A DNA stretch of 64,000 bases from Capra hircus. Its lineage: Eukaryota > Chordata > Mammalia > Artiodactyla > Bovidae. This document shows positions 34,933-46,571 of the stretch, piece after piece; within the stretch, counting starts at the first letter, position 1; every line of letters starts with the position of its first letter. Made by a program: the position numbers and the translations under genes. Under the pieces are notes generated by a model, which was not told the DNA's origin, searched no databases, and saw only the letters and a list, made by a program, of their open reading frames with translations. Location: NCBI RefSeq assembly GCF_001704415.2, contig NC_030817.1, forward strand, positions 53,863,550 to 53,927,549, written 5' to 3'.

Positions 34933-35043
34933 TTTTTTTTTTTTTTTTTTTTTTTTTTGTTATTTTTTATTTATTTATTTTTTTTAAATTTTAAAATCTT
35001 AAATTCTTACATGCGTTCCCAAACATGAACCCCCCTCCCACCT
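34933..35043 (-). mobile_element. very short L1 3' end with 26-T tail
   Basis: A 26-T run (34933-34958), a T-rich stretch and then the same 3' terminal block as the L1 at 26241 ('atgcgttcccaaacatgaac', 'ccccctcccacct') before the homology stops at 35043. It is an extreme 5' truncation of about 85 bp plus tail. Confidence 0.85.
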
Positions 35044-35489
35044 ATGCACAATGTCAAGATGGATTTTATTAAAATTTTTATCTTATGAAAAATTTGTTTC
35101 TTTTGTTGATGGTTTAGACAGGAGTATCTGTACTTCCGTTATATGATTTTTGGTATCCTATTATAGAATGAGAGGAATTATGTTAAATCACAGATGCAGG
35201 ACACTTCAGAGCAGTGCTTCTTTTGCATTAAACTTATTTCAAGAAGATTCATGAAGCCTTGAAGGCCTGAATTGGGACTTGGGATTCAGTGATGCTGGAC
35301 CAGAATATTTCAGGCTCAAATCTCAATCCTGGTTCTCCTTCAGAGCCTTTCAGGACCTTATGTTAATCTCCAGTCATATGGAATTAATTTTATATATATA
35401 TAAAATAGCTAATTTCTTTGTCTATTTATACAGAAATGGGTGCTAGAAAAAACTGAAGCCCCTGGTTCACATGCGTGCTCCTGTGTCCC
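35044..35489. other. unique sequence
   Basis: No repeat or exon is recognised. Confidence 0.5.
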
Positions 35490-36005
35490 TGTCATTCCCC
35501 TCTAAGGAAAAAACCCAACACAAATCCATTCTTGTGTCCACCCAGGGACATGCATCACAATGTTCATAAATCCACTACTCATGATAACTCCAAAGTGGAA
35601 ATACTCCCAATTCCATCAATAATGAACAGATGAATTCTGAACATATTTCTACCATGAGATACATAGCAATGAAAGGGAAAGACCCATTTGAGGCATCACC
35701 ACGGATAAATTTAACCCACATACTGTTAGGAAAAAGGAGTCACACATAAAAGAGCATGATTCCACTCACATCAAGCTCACAATGCATGCAAAACTCATCA
35801 AGGGTGCTAGAAGTCAAGAAGTGGTGACCTCCGAGGAGGGATTGTGATGGGCAAGGTCACCAGGTGGCTTTGGGGATGCTGCTGCTATTTCACTTTTTCA
35901 TGTTGGTCTAGGTTATTTGATGTGGTCACATTAAAAAGTCATTGAGATGTGCAAATACGATTTGTGCACATTTCTCTCTGTGTGTTATACTTCAAATAAA
36001 AGTTA
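35490..36005 (+). mobile_element. L1M-like 3' end
   Basis: The old L1 terminal series is visible: 'tgttcataaatccactactc', 'agatacatagcaatgaaagg', 'agagcatgattccactcaca', 'gtgctagaagtcaagaagtg', 'cattgagatgtgcaaatacg', 'gtgttatacttcaaataaa'. Confidence 0.8.
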
Positions 36006-36007
36006 AA

Positions 36008-36210
36008 GGAAAAGATCAGGGTTCAATTCCCAGCTCTGCCACGTGCTGTGTGACTTGTGGAATTCACTTTTCCTTTATGCTACAGCTTTTTCATCTGAGA
36101 AATCAGCGTAATACAACCCACTTACAGAGATGTAAGAATATAATAAGAGGCTGCATATGAAACAACCAGCCCTGAACTTGACAAATGGTAGCTGTTCAAT
36201 TACATTCACT
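36008..36210 (+). mobile_element. MIR SINE
   Basis: 'cagggttcaattcccagctc', 'tgccacgtgctgtgtgactt', 'catctgagaaatcagcgtaa', then 'atggtagctgttcaatta' is the forward MIR, including its 3' part. Confidence 0.85.
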
Positions 36211-36224
36211 ATTTAAATGCTTTT

Positions 36225-36390
36225 TAATAGAAAATTATTGAATACACAGAAATCTAAAGAGAATAATATAACAACCCCCCCGTGGACTCATCATCCAAAC
36301 TTAATACTTATCAACTTATGGCCAATCTTGTTTTACTTGAATGTGTCTCCTCAACCATTAAATACTCAAAGTATATTTTAAATAAATATA
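36225..36390 (-). mobile_element. old LINE-like fragment
   Basis: 'cccgtggactcatcatccaa', 'acttatcaacttatggccaa', 'tcttgttttacttgaatg' resembles a widespread old LINE block. Family and orientation are uncertain. Confidence 0.4.
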
Positions 36391-36774
36391 CTCCAACAGC
36401 AATGGAATTCCTGCAGAGCTATTTAAAATTCTAAAGATGATGTTGTCAAAGTGCTGCACTCAATGTGCCAGCAAATTTGGAAAACCGAGCTGTGGCCACA
36501 GGACTGGAAAAGGTCAATTCTCTTCCCACTTCCCAAGAAGAGCAGTACTAAAGAATGTTCAGACCACTGGACAATTGCAGTCATCTCCCATGCTAGTAAG
36601 GTTATGCTCAAAATCCTGCCTATTAGGCTTTACCATTACGTGAACCAAAAACTTAACAGATGTCCAAGCTGAGGTCAGAAAAGGCAGAAAAAACAGAGAT
36701 CAAATTGCCAACATTTGCTAGATCTAGAAAAAACAAGGGAATTCTAGAAAAACATCTCTTGTTAAATTGACTAT

Positions 36775-38560
36775 GATAAGAAAGCCTTCCTCAGTGATCA
36801 GTGCAAAGAAATACAGGAAAACAATAGAATGGGAAAGACTAGAGATCACTTCAAGAAAATCACAGATACCAAGGAAACATTTCATGAAAAGATGGGCTAG
36901 ATAAAGGATAGAAATGGTAGGGACCTAACAGAAGCAGAAGATATTAAGAAGAGGTGGCAAGAATACACAGAAGAACTATACAATAAAGATCTTCACGACC
37001 CAGATAATCATGATGGTGTGATCACTCACCTAGAGCCAGGCATCCTGAAATGTGAAGTCAAGTGGGCCTTAGGAAGCATCATTAAGAACAAAGCTAGTGG
37101 AGGTGATGGAATTCTAGTTGAGCTATTTCAAATCCTGAAAGATGATGCTGTGAAAGTGCTGCATTCAATATGTAAGCAAATTTGGAAAAATCAACAGTGG
37201 CCACGGGACTGGAAAAGGTCAGTTTTCATTCCAATCCCAAAGAAAGGCAATGCCAAAGAATGCTCAAACTACAACACAATTGTACTCATCTCACACGCTA
37301 ATAAAGTAATGCTCAAAATTCTCCAAGCCAGGCTTCAACAATACGTGAACCGTGAACTTCCAGATGTTCAAGCTGGTTTTAGAAAAGGCAGAGGAACCAG
37401 AGATCATGTTGCCAACATCTGCTGGATCATCAAAAAAGCAAGGGAGTTCCAGAAATCATCTATTTCTGCTTTATTGACTATGCCAAAGCCTTTGACTGTG
37501 TGGATCACAATAAACTGTGGAAAATTGTGAAAGAGATTGGAATACCAGACCACCTGACCTGCCTCTTGAGAAACCTGTATGCAGGTCAAGAAGAAACAGT
37601 TAGAACTGGACATGGAACAACACACTGGTTCCAAATCGGAAAAGGAACACGCCAAGGCTGTATATTGTCATCCTGCTTATTTAACTTATATGCAGAGTAC
37701 ATCATGAGAAACGCTGGGCTGGAAGAAGCACAAGCTAGAATCAAGATTGCCGAGAGAAATATCAATAACCTTAGATATGCAGATGACACCACCATTATGG
37801 CATAAAGTGAAGAAGAACTCAAGAGCCTCTTGATGAAAGTGAAAGTGGAGAGTGAAAAAGTTGGCTTAAAGCTCAACATTCAGAAAACTATGATCATGGC
37901 ATCCAGTCCCATCACTTCATGGGAAATAGATAGGAAAACAGTAGAAACAGTGTCAGACTTTATTTTTCTGGGCTCCAAAATCACTGCAGACGGTGATTGC
38001 AGCCATGAAATTAAAAGACACTTGCTCCTTGGAAGTAAAGTTATGACCAACCTAGACAACTTATTAAAAGCAGAGACATTCCTTTTTCAACAAAGGTCCA
38101 TCTAGTCTAGGTTATGGTTTTTCCAGTGCTCATGTATGGATGTGAGAGTCGGACTATAAAGAAAGCTGAGCACAGAAGTATTGGTGCTTTTGAACTGTGG
38201 TGTTGGAGAACACTCTTGAGAGTCCCTTGGGCTGCAAGGAGATCCAACCAGTCCATCCTAAAGGAGATCAGTCCTGGGTGTTCATTGGAAGGACTGATGT
38301 TGAAGCTGAAACTCCAATACTTTGGCCACCTGATGTGAAGAGCTGACTCATTGGAAAAGACCCTGATGCTGGGAAAGACTGAGGGCAGGAGGAGAAGGGG
38401 ACGACAAAGGATAAGATGGTTGGATGGCATCACCGACTTGATGGACATGGGTTTGTGTAGACTCCGGGAGTTGGTCATAGACAGGGAGGTCTGGCGTGCT
38501 GCGATTCATGGGGTTGCAAAGAGTCGGGTATGACTGAGTGACTGAACTGAACTGAACTGA
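36775..38560 (+). mobile_element. younger BovB inserted in the older BovB
   Basis: It starts in the ORF2 region 'gataagaaagccttcctcag' upstream of the reverse transcriptase and ends with the ACTGA tail (38541-38560). The host element continues immediately. The word AAAGCC(T)T is found at both junctions: it belongs to the 5' end of the inner copy and to the target sequence, so the exact break cannot be placed within about 12 bp. Confidence 0.93.
37018..38105 (+). pseudogene. BovB ORF2 reverse transcriptase, broken
   Basis: RNA-directed DNA polymerase part of BovB ORF2. The PIPKKG and AGFRKGRGTRD blocks lie in the first frame (37018-37530). One base appears lost near 37457 (AAATC where AAAAAC is expected), shifting the frame. 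The following frame (37500-37805) carries FIDYAKAFDC-type, RQGCILS and YADD motifs, then a TAA at 37803-37805 replaces a GAA codon. The same frame continues 37830-38105. It cannot make an intact protein. Confidence 0.9.
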
Positions 38561-39615
38561 AAGCCTTTGACTGTGTGGATCATAACGAACTGTGGAAAAC
38601 TCTTAAAAGAGATGGGAATACCATACCATCTTACCTGTCTCCTGAGAAATCTGTAAGCTGGTCAAGAAGCAACAGTTAGAACCTTGCATGAGACAACTGA
38701 CTTGTTCAGGATTGAGAAAGGAGTACGACAAGGCTGTTTACTGTCACCCTGTTTATTTAACTTATATGCAGAGAATATCATGAGAAGCGCTGGGCTGGAT
38801 AACTTACAAGGTGGAATTAAGATTGCCAGGAGAAATACCAACAATCTCAGATATGTGAATGACACCACTCTAATGGCAGAAAGTAAAGAGGAATTAAAGA
38901 ACTTCTTGATAAGGGTGAAGGAGGAGAGTGAAAAAGCCAGCTTAAAACTAAATATTAAAAAAGACTAAGGTGGCATCTGGACCCATCACTTCATGACAGA
39001 TAGAAGGTGAAAAGGAGGAAGCGGCGACAGATTTCCTCTTCTTGGGCTCTTAAAATCACTGCAGAAGGTAACTGCAGCCATGAAATCAGAAGATAACTGC
39101 TTCTTGGTAGGAAAACTATGAGAAACCTAGACAGTGTGTTGAAAAGCAGAGGCATCACTTTGCTGACAAATTCCGCATGGTCAAGACTATAGTCTTTCCA
39201 GTAGTCACATATGGTTCTGAGAACAGGACCATAAAAAAGGCAGAGCGCCAAAGAATTGCTGCTTTCCAACTGTGGTACTGGAGAAGACTCTTGAGAGTCC
39301 CTTGGACAGCAAGGAGATCAAACCAGTTGATCTTAAAGGAAATCAACCCTGGATACTCATTGGAAGGACTGATGCTGAAGCTCCAATACTGTGGCCACCT
39401 GATGCCAAAGCTAAGTCATTGGAAAATACCCTGATGCTGGGGATGATTGAAGGTAGAAGGAGAAGAGGGCATCAGAGGATGAGATGGCTGGATGGCATCA
39501 CCAAAGCACTGGACTTGAACCTGGGCAAACTTCAGGAGATGGTGGGGGACTGGGAAGCCTGATGTGCTGCAGTCCATGGGGTCGCAAAGAATTGGAAATG
39601 ACTTGGCGACTGAAC

Positions 39616-40136
39616 ATGTATATATCACTTTGCACCTCTAAAAATAACTCTTTTTAAAAACCTCACCATGATATTACTCACATTAGGTACTGCTACTACC
39701 ACTGCACCTAACCAGTAGTCTGGTTTATAACTGATTCAATCAACTCAACCCAAATGAGATATAGTAAGGTGTAATTTTTTTCATTGTTTCATTCAATCTC
39801 TTAACAAATCACAAAGGCAATGTCTCTGATATATACCCACCAATCACAGAAGTCTTTTGGTGGGGGGTGCGGAAAATAGGATGAAAGCTCCTAAAAATAG
39901 CCCTAGTTTCTGTCTATAGCTCTCTTCTGGATTTTTTAGAACCACGAATGGCTGCTGTCACTGTCAGAACTAGATCTGACACTGAGGCAAAGGAAAGACC
40001 CTCTAGCACAAGACTGTGACAACAGATGGGAGAGCAGCTCTTACTATCACACATACACAGAGAAATCCTGCATAGGACATTCCCTGGAAGACAGGCAGGT
40101 GTGGCATCTGGTCTCAACTAAACATTCCTTGACTTT
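39616..40136. other. unique sequence
   Basis: No repeat or exon is recognised. Confidence 0.5.
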
Positions 40137-40310
40137 TTTTTTTTTTTAAATGTAGACCATTTTTAAAGTCTTTATTAAACTTGTTACAATATTGCTTCTG
40201 CTTAATTAATTAATTTATTTGGCCATGAGGCATGTGGAATCTTAGCTCCCCAACCAGGGATCGAACCTGCACCTCCTGCATTGGAAGGTAAAGTCTCAGG
40301 CTGATTCCTA
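40137..40310 (-). mobile_element. CHR-type SINE
   Basis: 'ccatttttaaagtctttatt', 'aacttgttacaatattgctt', 'ggccatgaggcatgtggaat', 'cttagctccccaaccaggga', 'tcgaacctgcacctcctgca' is a well-preserved reverse CHR element. The head after 40290 is lost, and A-runs follow at 40311-40324. Confidence 0.9.
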
Positions 40311-40424
40311 AAAAAAAAAAAAAATAAACAATTGTCCCCTGAACTGCATTCATCTGAAGGTCCTTCCTTTCGAGGAGGCATTGTACTGCATTTTATGAAA
40401 TCACCAGCTCATGTTAATGTCTCC

Positions 40425-40558
40425 TCCCACTAAATCATGAGTACCCCGTGGAAAAGACCCTCATTTCATCCATCTGTGGATTCCCTACCCCAGTACAGTG
40501 TCCAGCACAACAGAGGCCCCCAAACAAATGTGTGTGAGATAAATGAGTGAACGGGAAT
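40425..40558 (+). mobile_element. L2 3' tail
   Basis: 'tcatttcatccatctgtgga', 'ttccctaccccagtacagtg', 'tccagcacaacagaggcccc', 'gataaatgagtgaa' matches the L2 terminus. Confidence 0.7.
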
Positions 40559-42034
40559 GAGCAGAGCCCATGGGACAGGCTCCGCACTGGGAGCTGGAGG
40601 CCTGCAGTCTAGCCTTATCTCTGCCTCTGACCCTTTCGGTGATCCAAAGCAAGATACTAACTTTCATGGACTTCCAGTAATTCCTAGGATCTCTTCCAAC
40701 TCTAAAAGAGTCTTCAGTTCTAGAATGTACTTATTTAACTTACTATTGTGCTGTGTTGACCCATTTATTAATTTATATCTGAGGCATAATTGCTGGGCAA
40801 AACTCTGATGCTTTTCAGATACCCCCATAGCAACCCAACTCTGTTTGCTGGTTGCCCCAGAGCTTCTTCACTGGTTGTGTTTCCAGCACAGATGATATGC
40901 TAACAAGCCCATCCAGGATGGCCAGGAGGAACCATCCCACCTAACTCGCTCATGGCATGCTGTGTACTCATCGGGCTTCAACTAAGCTGGTCTAGAGGCC
41001 GAGCTGAGCAGGGACTAAAAAGGCTTCTTTTCCCCGCTTAGTCCATGTCTGGCTCTGTTGTCCACAGAGCTGTGAGGCCTAGCCATCTGTAGATGCAGGC
41101 ACAGGCCACTCAGTTTCAGGAGGTGAGCACAGGTGGAAGTGAGCACAGGAAGGGTCAGCCCACTGAAATCTTACCAAGTGAAGAAACCCACTTAGGTACA
41201 AATTTCCTCTCCTGCCATCCATCTCAGACCCTCTATCCCATTCCACAAGATAACTCTGGCTCTTAGCTGGCCAACTAGTCATCTCCTGAAAGTGTTAGCT
41301 GATAACTTCTCTGAGGCTTAGGGTGTTACCAATGTGGGACCTGGGAGAATGAAAGGGAGGGATTCAGTTATCTTTATTCCAGTCTTTTCTACTTGTTGAA
41401 AATTAGACATACAACTGTAAGGAATAATCTCCCAATTTTTAAGAACTATTATGACACTACTATTAATATAGGCTCATGCTATAAAAATATAAAAAGGCAG
41501 ATTAGAATAAAGAAGAACACTAAAGCTGCCATACATATGTGCCTCTGTCCACATACAGAGGCCTTTGAAATTAGAGCCTCTATTTTTTATACATTTTAAA
41601 GTGTGTATATTTCTTACATGCCCATAATCATAGTTTACCTACTGTGTTTTACTGACTTCTATTTTATTTCTAATGGAATATAAATTCGATTCTATCCTGT
41701 TTCATTCTAATTCCAGCAGAATAGAAGGCATACAGTTCTATTATATGGTTGCATTTTTAATTTGCTGAAGTGGAGCGTTACGTTTTGAAAAGGAATTCTT
41801 ATTAACAGAAAGCATCTAAGATACAAAGGATTGACTGTTTCATGGTAAGGACAAATTTTGAAGGCAAAAGGTCTTTCCTAGTCCACCTTCAGATCTCCAG
41901 GCAGAGAGGCCTCTTTCCCTGCTGACCCTCTCAACTAACTATTCACCTAACTGGTCCATTCACCTAATTGGTCTGTGTACCAACCCAGGAAACACCAAGG
42001 GGTGGGTCTGGAAAAAGAAAAGAACTGGAAAAAA
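40559..42034. other. unique sequence
   Basis: About 1.5 kb with no recognised repeat. The AT-rich part at 41390-41770 holds nothing I can assign. Confidence 0.5.
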
Positions 42035-42115
42035 GAAAACCTAGTCTCCAGTCCAACTCTGTCTCTCATTAGCTCTTGGACAAGTCACTCACTGATTCAT
42101 TCAGAGTCCTAAAAG
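42035..42115 (+). mobile_element. MIR-like fragment
   Basis: 'cctagtctccagtccaactc', 'tgtctctcattagctcttgg', 'acaagtcactcactgattc' is a partial forward MIR core. Confidence 0.5.
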
Positions 42116-42283
42116 CACAAATACACAATGAAATAAATTAGTGAATCACTAATACACACGGCGGTGTAAAGAAGCCACCAGCTAATGTGGGGAAAATACT
42201 TTGGAAACTAAAGATCACAGGGATATGAGGAGTGATTCTTGGAAAGATGGGTTACTGTTTTCAAGGATTCAAAGGTAATCTAA

Positions 42284-42609
42284 GCAGTTAGATTAGATCC
42301 AACCAGTCCATTCTAAAGGAAATCAGTCCTGAATATTAATTGGAAGGACTGACACTGAAGCTGAAACTACAATACTTTGGCCACCTGATACGAAGAACTG
42401 ACTCATTTGAAAAGACCCTGATGCTGGGAAAGATTGAAGATGGGAGGAGAAGGAGATGACAGAGGATGAGATAGTTGGATGGCATCACCAACTCTATGGA
42501 CATGAGTTTGAGTAAGCTCCAGGAGTTGGTGATGGACAGGATAGCCTGGTGTGCTGCAGTCCATGGGACCACAAAGAGTCAGACACAACTGAGTGACTAA
42601 ACTGAACTG
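42284..42609 (+). mobile_element. BovB 3' end with target duplication
   Basis: The last ~315 bp of BovB with an ACTGAACTGA tail, bounded by AAAGGTAATCTAA at 42271-42283 and 42610-42622 with no mismatch. Between the left duplication and recognisable BovB sequence lie about 10 bases (near 42284-42293) not from BovB, likely filler added at 5' joining. Confidence 0.95.
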
Positions 42610-42622
42610 AAAGGTAATCTAA

Positions 42623-44099
42623 CCATTGAGAAAGCCCCTCTGTATTGCATTTTGGCAGGCTGATCCTAGCTGCAGCCATAATTGTAGAGTGCTCCCTCAG
42701 TAGCATTCTTTTGAGAGTTGTCATTTGCTCAGTGATGGAGCATCTCCCAGCTCAAACTGAGTCACCTTCAGGCTATCTAGCCTCTCTAAATAGGATCAAC
42801 TTCCAAAGGAGTGTTTTAAGTGCTCCCACACTCAAGCCTACAGTAGATGGCTGGTCTAGCAAGGCCAGTGGAGAGAGGTCAAGTTACACACATTGTCAGG
42901 AGCCACAAAGCACTGCTCTGCTGCCCCTGTACCTCCCAGATCCCACAGAACACCAGCACCGTGTCTGTAGGGCTTAGTCATAAAGACTCTGGCCCTGTAG
43001 GACTGGTTACCTCACAGGGGAGTTAGGCCATCCCTGCGCCAGAGGGGCCCACGTGGAATTTTGGCCCAGCCCCTCCACACTTTAGGAGCAGCCCTTCACG
43101 CCAACTGGGGCAGTAACTAGCAGACAGGCCACTGGTAGTGGAGCACTTCATTTCTCTGGGCCTCAGTTTCCTCAGGAGGAATATGAGGTGGGGGTAGGCC
43201 TGATAAGTGTCAGGATTCCTCCTCACTCAAAACACCACGGACCTGTAAGTTCTTGTTTGCTTTTGTGTTCTGCTCAGTGCCTGTAATAACCCGAGTTCTT
43301 AGTGATATTTGTTGGGTGAACAAGCCCTGAATAAACAGATAGAAACACCGTGCTTGTCACAAATGGCAACAGTGTTTGGGGAATTCTGCTGTAGCTCATC
43401 ACATGGTGTCAAGGGATGACCAGACATGCTGAAGCCATATCTGGCCTGCATCCTGCGCCACACACGGGGGCACCCCAAAGGCAGCAAGACGGAATGTATT
43501 TAACCAGGACTGCTTTGAGCACCCAGGACAGAAGGCTGTCCAATCAGGGACCAATAAACATTGCACGGGGGCCCAGAAAAGGGAGTATTTCAGACAGGTA
43601 CACATTTTGCTGTTGGAGGCCTCTCTACACATGCATCTCTTACAGCTTCTGTGTGTAGTGACACACGGCTATTCAAAGTCCAAATATCCCAAGATCCAGG
43701 GTTAGCTACCTTGGAGAAGAATCTAGAAAGCACCCTACCCGGCCTGGTATCAGTTGTTACCCTGACTATCTAGAACCTTCCATGAGCCCTTGGCAAATCT
43801 CAGACTCCCATCAGGCGTATGGATTTGGCAGTGCTCAGAGAACAGTCACTGGGCAAACCACATACTTTTCCCTGACTCCATCCTGCCCCAACCCAACCCT
43901 TGGCACCCTGGTTTGCCAGTGACACAAAACACTAAATTACATTTAAAGTGCATTGATAAATTTTTGCAGAGGGCGTGTTTGTCAATACATAGCAAAACTA
44001 TGTAAAAACTTCAAAATGTGCATACACTTTGCTTTGTGGCTTCATTTGTAGAAGAAATTTTTACAAGTGCACAAAAGTACATGTACATGGCGGCTCCTT
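42623..44099. other. mostly unique sequence
   Basis: Weak MIR-like ('ctctgggcctcagtttcctc' near 43155) and L2-tail-like ('ttagtgatatttgttgggtg' near 43300) parts occur. Frames at 42645-42977 and 43399-43658 show no family. No exon is supported. Confidence 0.45.
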
Positions 44100-44394
44100 A
44101 GTCTTATTTAAAAAAGAAAAATTGAAAGCAACCTAAGTGTCCACTAATAGTGATGTGTCAGTTGAATACATTATGATTTACTGATGAAATACTATGCATC
44201 CTAGAAGGATGATGCAAAAATACATCATAAAAGAAGCATACAAGATATAATGACTGACTAAAAGAGTTTATGTGATAAACTCATACATGTAAAGATATCT
44301 AGATTATTACACATGGAGAGATAACTAAAAAGATTCTCTCAGAAATGTTAACTAATCACCTAGATCTTGAGATTTGGGCTAAAGTTTACTCTGT
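44100..44394 (+). mobile_element. L1M-like 3' region
   Basis: 'attgaaagcaacctaagtgt', 'ccactaatagtgatgtgtca', 'gaaatactatgcatcctaga', then 'acaagatataatgactgact' follows old L1 ORF2-end and 3' UTR sequence. Confidence 0.75.
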
Positions 44395-44522
44395 GGGACT
44401 TGCCTAGCAGTCTAGTGGTTAAGAATCCATGCTCCCACTGCAGGGGGCATAGGTTAGATTCCTGGTTGGGGAATTAAGATCCCACATGCCCTGTGGCACT
44501 GCCAAAAAATAAATAAAAATTG
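44395..44522 (+). mobile_element. CHR-type SINE
   Basis: 'gtgggacttgcctagcagtc', 'tagtggttaagaatccatgc', 'gttagattcctggttgggga', 'attaagatcccacatgccct', ending in 'aaaaaataaataaaaa'. It is a forward short CHR element. Confidence 0.88.
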
Positions 44523-45090
44523 AAGTAAACATCTTCAAAAAAATCTTACACGGTACTTCTTTTTCCTTTTCTCCTCCCTTCTTTCCTTCCAATTGCTTGA
44601 ACTCTTAACTATGAGCATGTTCTTTCTTAACACTAGAAAAATAATTATTTTCATTTTGGAATAAGAAAGAATTTCACTGACAACCTTGGAAAGGAAAAAG
44701 AAAGAGTGGAGATCTCTCTCCGACATGAATTTCTAAAGCTGTAGGAACTAGTCACGCTCATCCTTCTCACTTAACTAAAGTACTGGGCAGGCATGTACCA
44801 GTTCTTCCAAGGCCTTTCCCCTCCAGCTACCCGCTTAACAATTCCTGAAGCCGAATGAGGGTTTTACAAACCCTTATTTTTGTACAAGTCCTAAGGAAGC
44901 CTTCTGTGTGAATTGTGGAATGGAGGCGAAGAACCTACTCTCCTATCCACTGCAGTGTGTATTTATCATGGTCCATCTACATTCTCAGCAGGATGCAGCT
45001 GATTCAACCATTATTATTAAAAGCACTTCTATCAATTGTTAATATGACGCTACACCTTCTAACATACAGAAAACCCAGTCCTTACTGAAT
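44523..45090. other. unique sequence
   Basis: A T/C-rich part at 44545-44600 is the only visible feature. Confidence 0.5.
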
Positions 45091-45094
45091 GTCA

Positions 45095-45225
45095 GAGTCC
45101 ATTAGAGACCATCCAGTCCAATGTCCTCATTTTACAGAGCAATACACACATTTTGGAGAAAAACTCAAGGTGGGTATTGACAGAGACTGAATTAGAACTC
45201 AGGTCTTCTAGCTCCCACTCCTATC
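45095..45225 (-). mobile_element. MIR-family-like fragment
   Basis: 'agagaccatccagtccaatg', 'tcctcattttacagagcaat', 'gaattagaactcaggtcttc' fits a reverse MIR-family SINE. The exact subfamily is unclear. Confidence 0.55.
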
Positions 45226-45234
45226 TATGCTCTC

Positions 45235-46320
45235 TCACCTCCCTCACAGTCAGGCCTTTGTTTCAAGCCCATATTTCCTCTTGCTTGCAGTATTGCAATA
45301 GTCATCTGGCAGGTTTTTCCTTGCCCAGACTCCTGCATCCTGGCACCAGAGGATCTCCATAAAATACTGATCTGATCATCTCTCTCCTCTGAATAAATCT
45401 CTACAAATGTTCCTCCTGTCCTTCAGGACAAAGTGCAGGCTCCTCAGCATTTCACAGGAGCCTCTTCAAGATCTGGCCCTGTATCAACTTCCCCGTTAAC
45501 ACACCTATGTTCCAATTTATATAGAACCATTTATAATTTCTCAAACAGCTAAGGTGCCTATTTGCACTTTTACGGACACCCTTTGCCCAATCTAAAATAG
45601 TCTTCTACAATTTGTTTTTCCAGTACATGTATGGATGTGAAAGCTGGACCATAAAGAAGGCTGAGTGCCAAAGAATTGATGCTTTTGGACTGTGGTGCTG
45701 GAAAAGACTCACCAGTCCTTTGGACAGCAAGGAGATCAAACCAGTCGATCCCAAAGGAAAGCAACCCTGAATATTCATTGGAAGGACTGATGCTGAAGCT
45801 GAAGCTCCAATACTTCGGCCACCTGATACAAAGAGCTGACTCACTGGAAAAGACCCAGATGCTGGGCAAGACTGAAGGCAGGAGGAAAAGGGGATGGCCG
45901 AGGATGAGCTGACTGGATAGCATGACTGAGCTGATGGATATGAGTTTGAATAAACTCCCGGAGATAGTGAAGGACAGGGAAGCCTGGCATGTTGCAGTCC
46001 ATGGGGTTGCAAAGAGTTGGATACGACTTAGTAACTGAACAGTAACAATTTGTTTGCCCAAAGAACGCCTTGCCTTCCCTTAAAACCCAACTTAAATATA
46101 CTGGAAGCCTTCCCAAAGCTCCAGGACACAGTCAGACTCCCTCCCTCACGGTCCTGCGGATTCCTGGCGGCGACTCTCCCACAGCATTCAATGAGTGTGG
46201 TGTGCATTTACCTGCCCAATGGAGTGTAGTTTCCTTGAATTCTTGAGTTTTAGCTCAGTCATTCATCTTATGAACACAAAGAGGAGAATACCTATTCAGT
46301 AAGATTTTGTGGAATAAAGG
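45235..46320 (+). mobile_element. L2 LINE fragment split by BovB
   Basis: The left part (to 45617) has 'tgatctgatcatctctctcc', 'gtccttcaggacaaagtgca', 'ttcaagatctggccctgtat'. The right part (from 46045) continues with 'aagaacgccttgccttccct' and 'ggaagccttcccaaagctcc'. Together they are one ancient L2 interrupted by the BovB. Confidence 0.75.
45618..46044 (+). mobile_element. BovB 3' end with target duplication
   Basis: It starts at 'ttccagtacatgtatggatg' and ends 'gacttagtaactgaacagta'. The perfect 11-bp duplication ACAATTTGTTT flanks it (45607-45617 and 46045-46055). Confidence 0.95.
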
Positions 46321-46571
46321 CATGACTCAGTGGATGAATGGATGGAGAAATGAATGAAACAATGCTATCATTCCTTTCACTGACAAGTACTTTCCACAGG
46401 ATGGAACCTTCTAGAAAACGACAGGGAATACACCCGGCACTTTAAAAGAGAGGCTTTTACAGCTTACTCATGGACCACAGTGGCCCCCTGGAGAAACAGC
46501 TGGAGACACTGCAGGCTCCCAATTGTCACGTAGAGGAGGGTTTATGACAAGGGACTGTCCAGTAAGGACTT

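Larger units (their letters stand above)
36398..39615 (+). mobile_element. older BovB, split by a younger BovB
   Basis: The first part (36398-36774) covers the start of the reverse-transcriptase domain to the 'gactat' of motif A. The second part (from about 38561) resumes exactly there with 'aaagcctttgactgtgtgg' and runs to the BovB end near 39615. The catalytic YADD is changed to YVND (38850s), and several frameshifts and stops are present. Its greater divergence compared with the inner copy supports its greater age. Confidence 0.93.
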
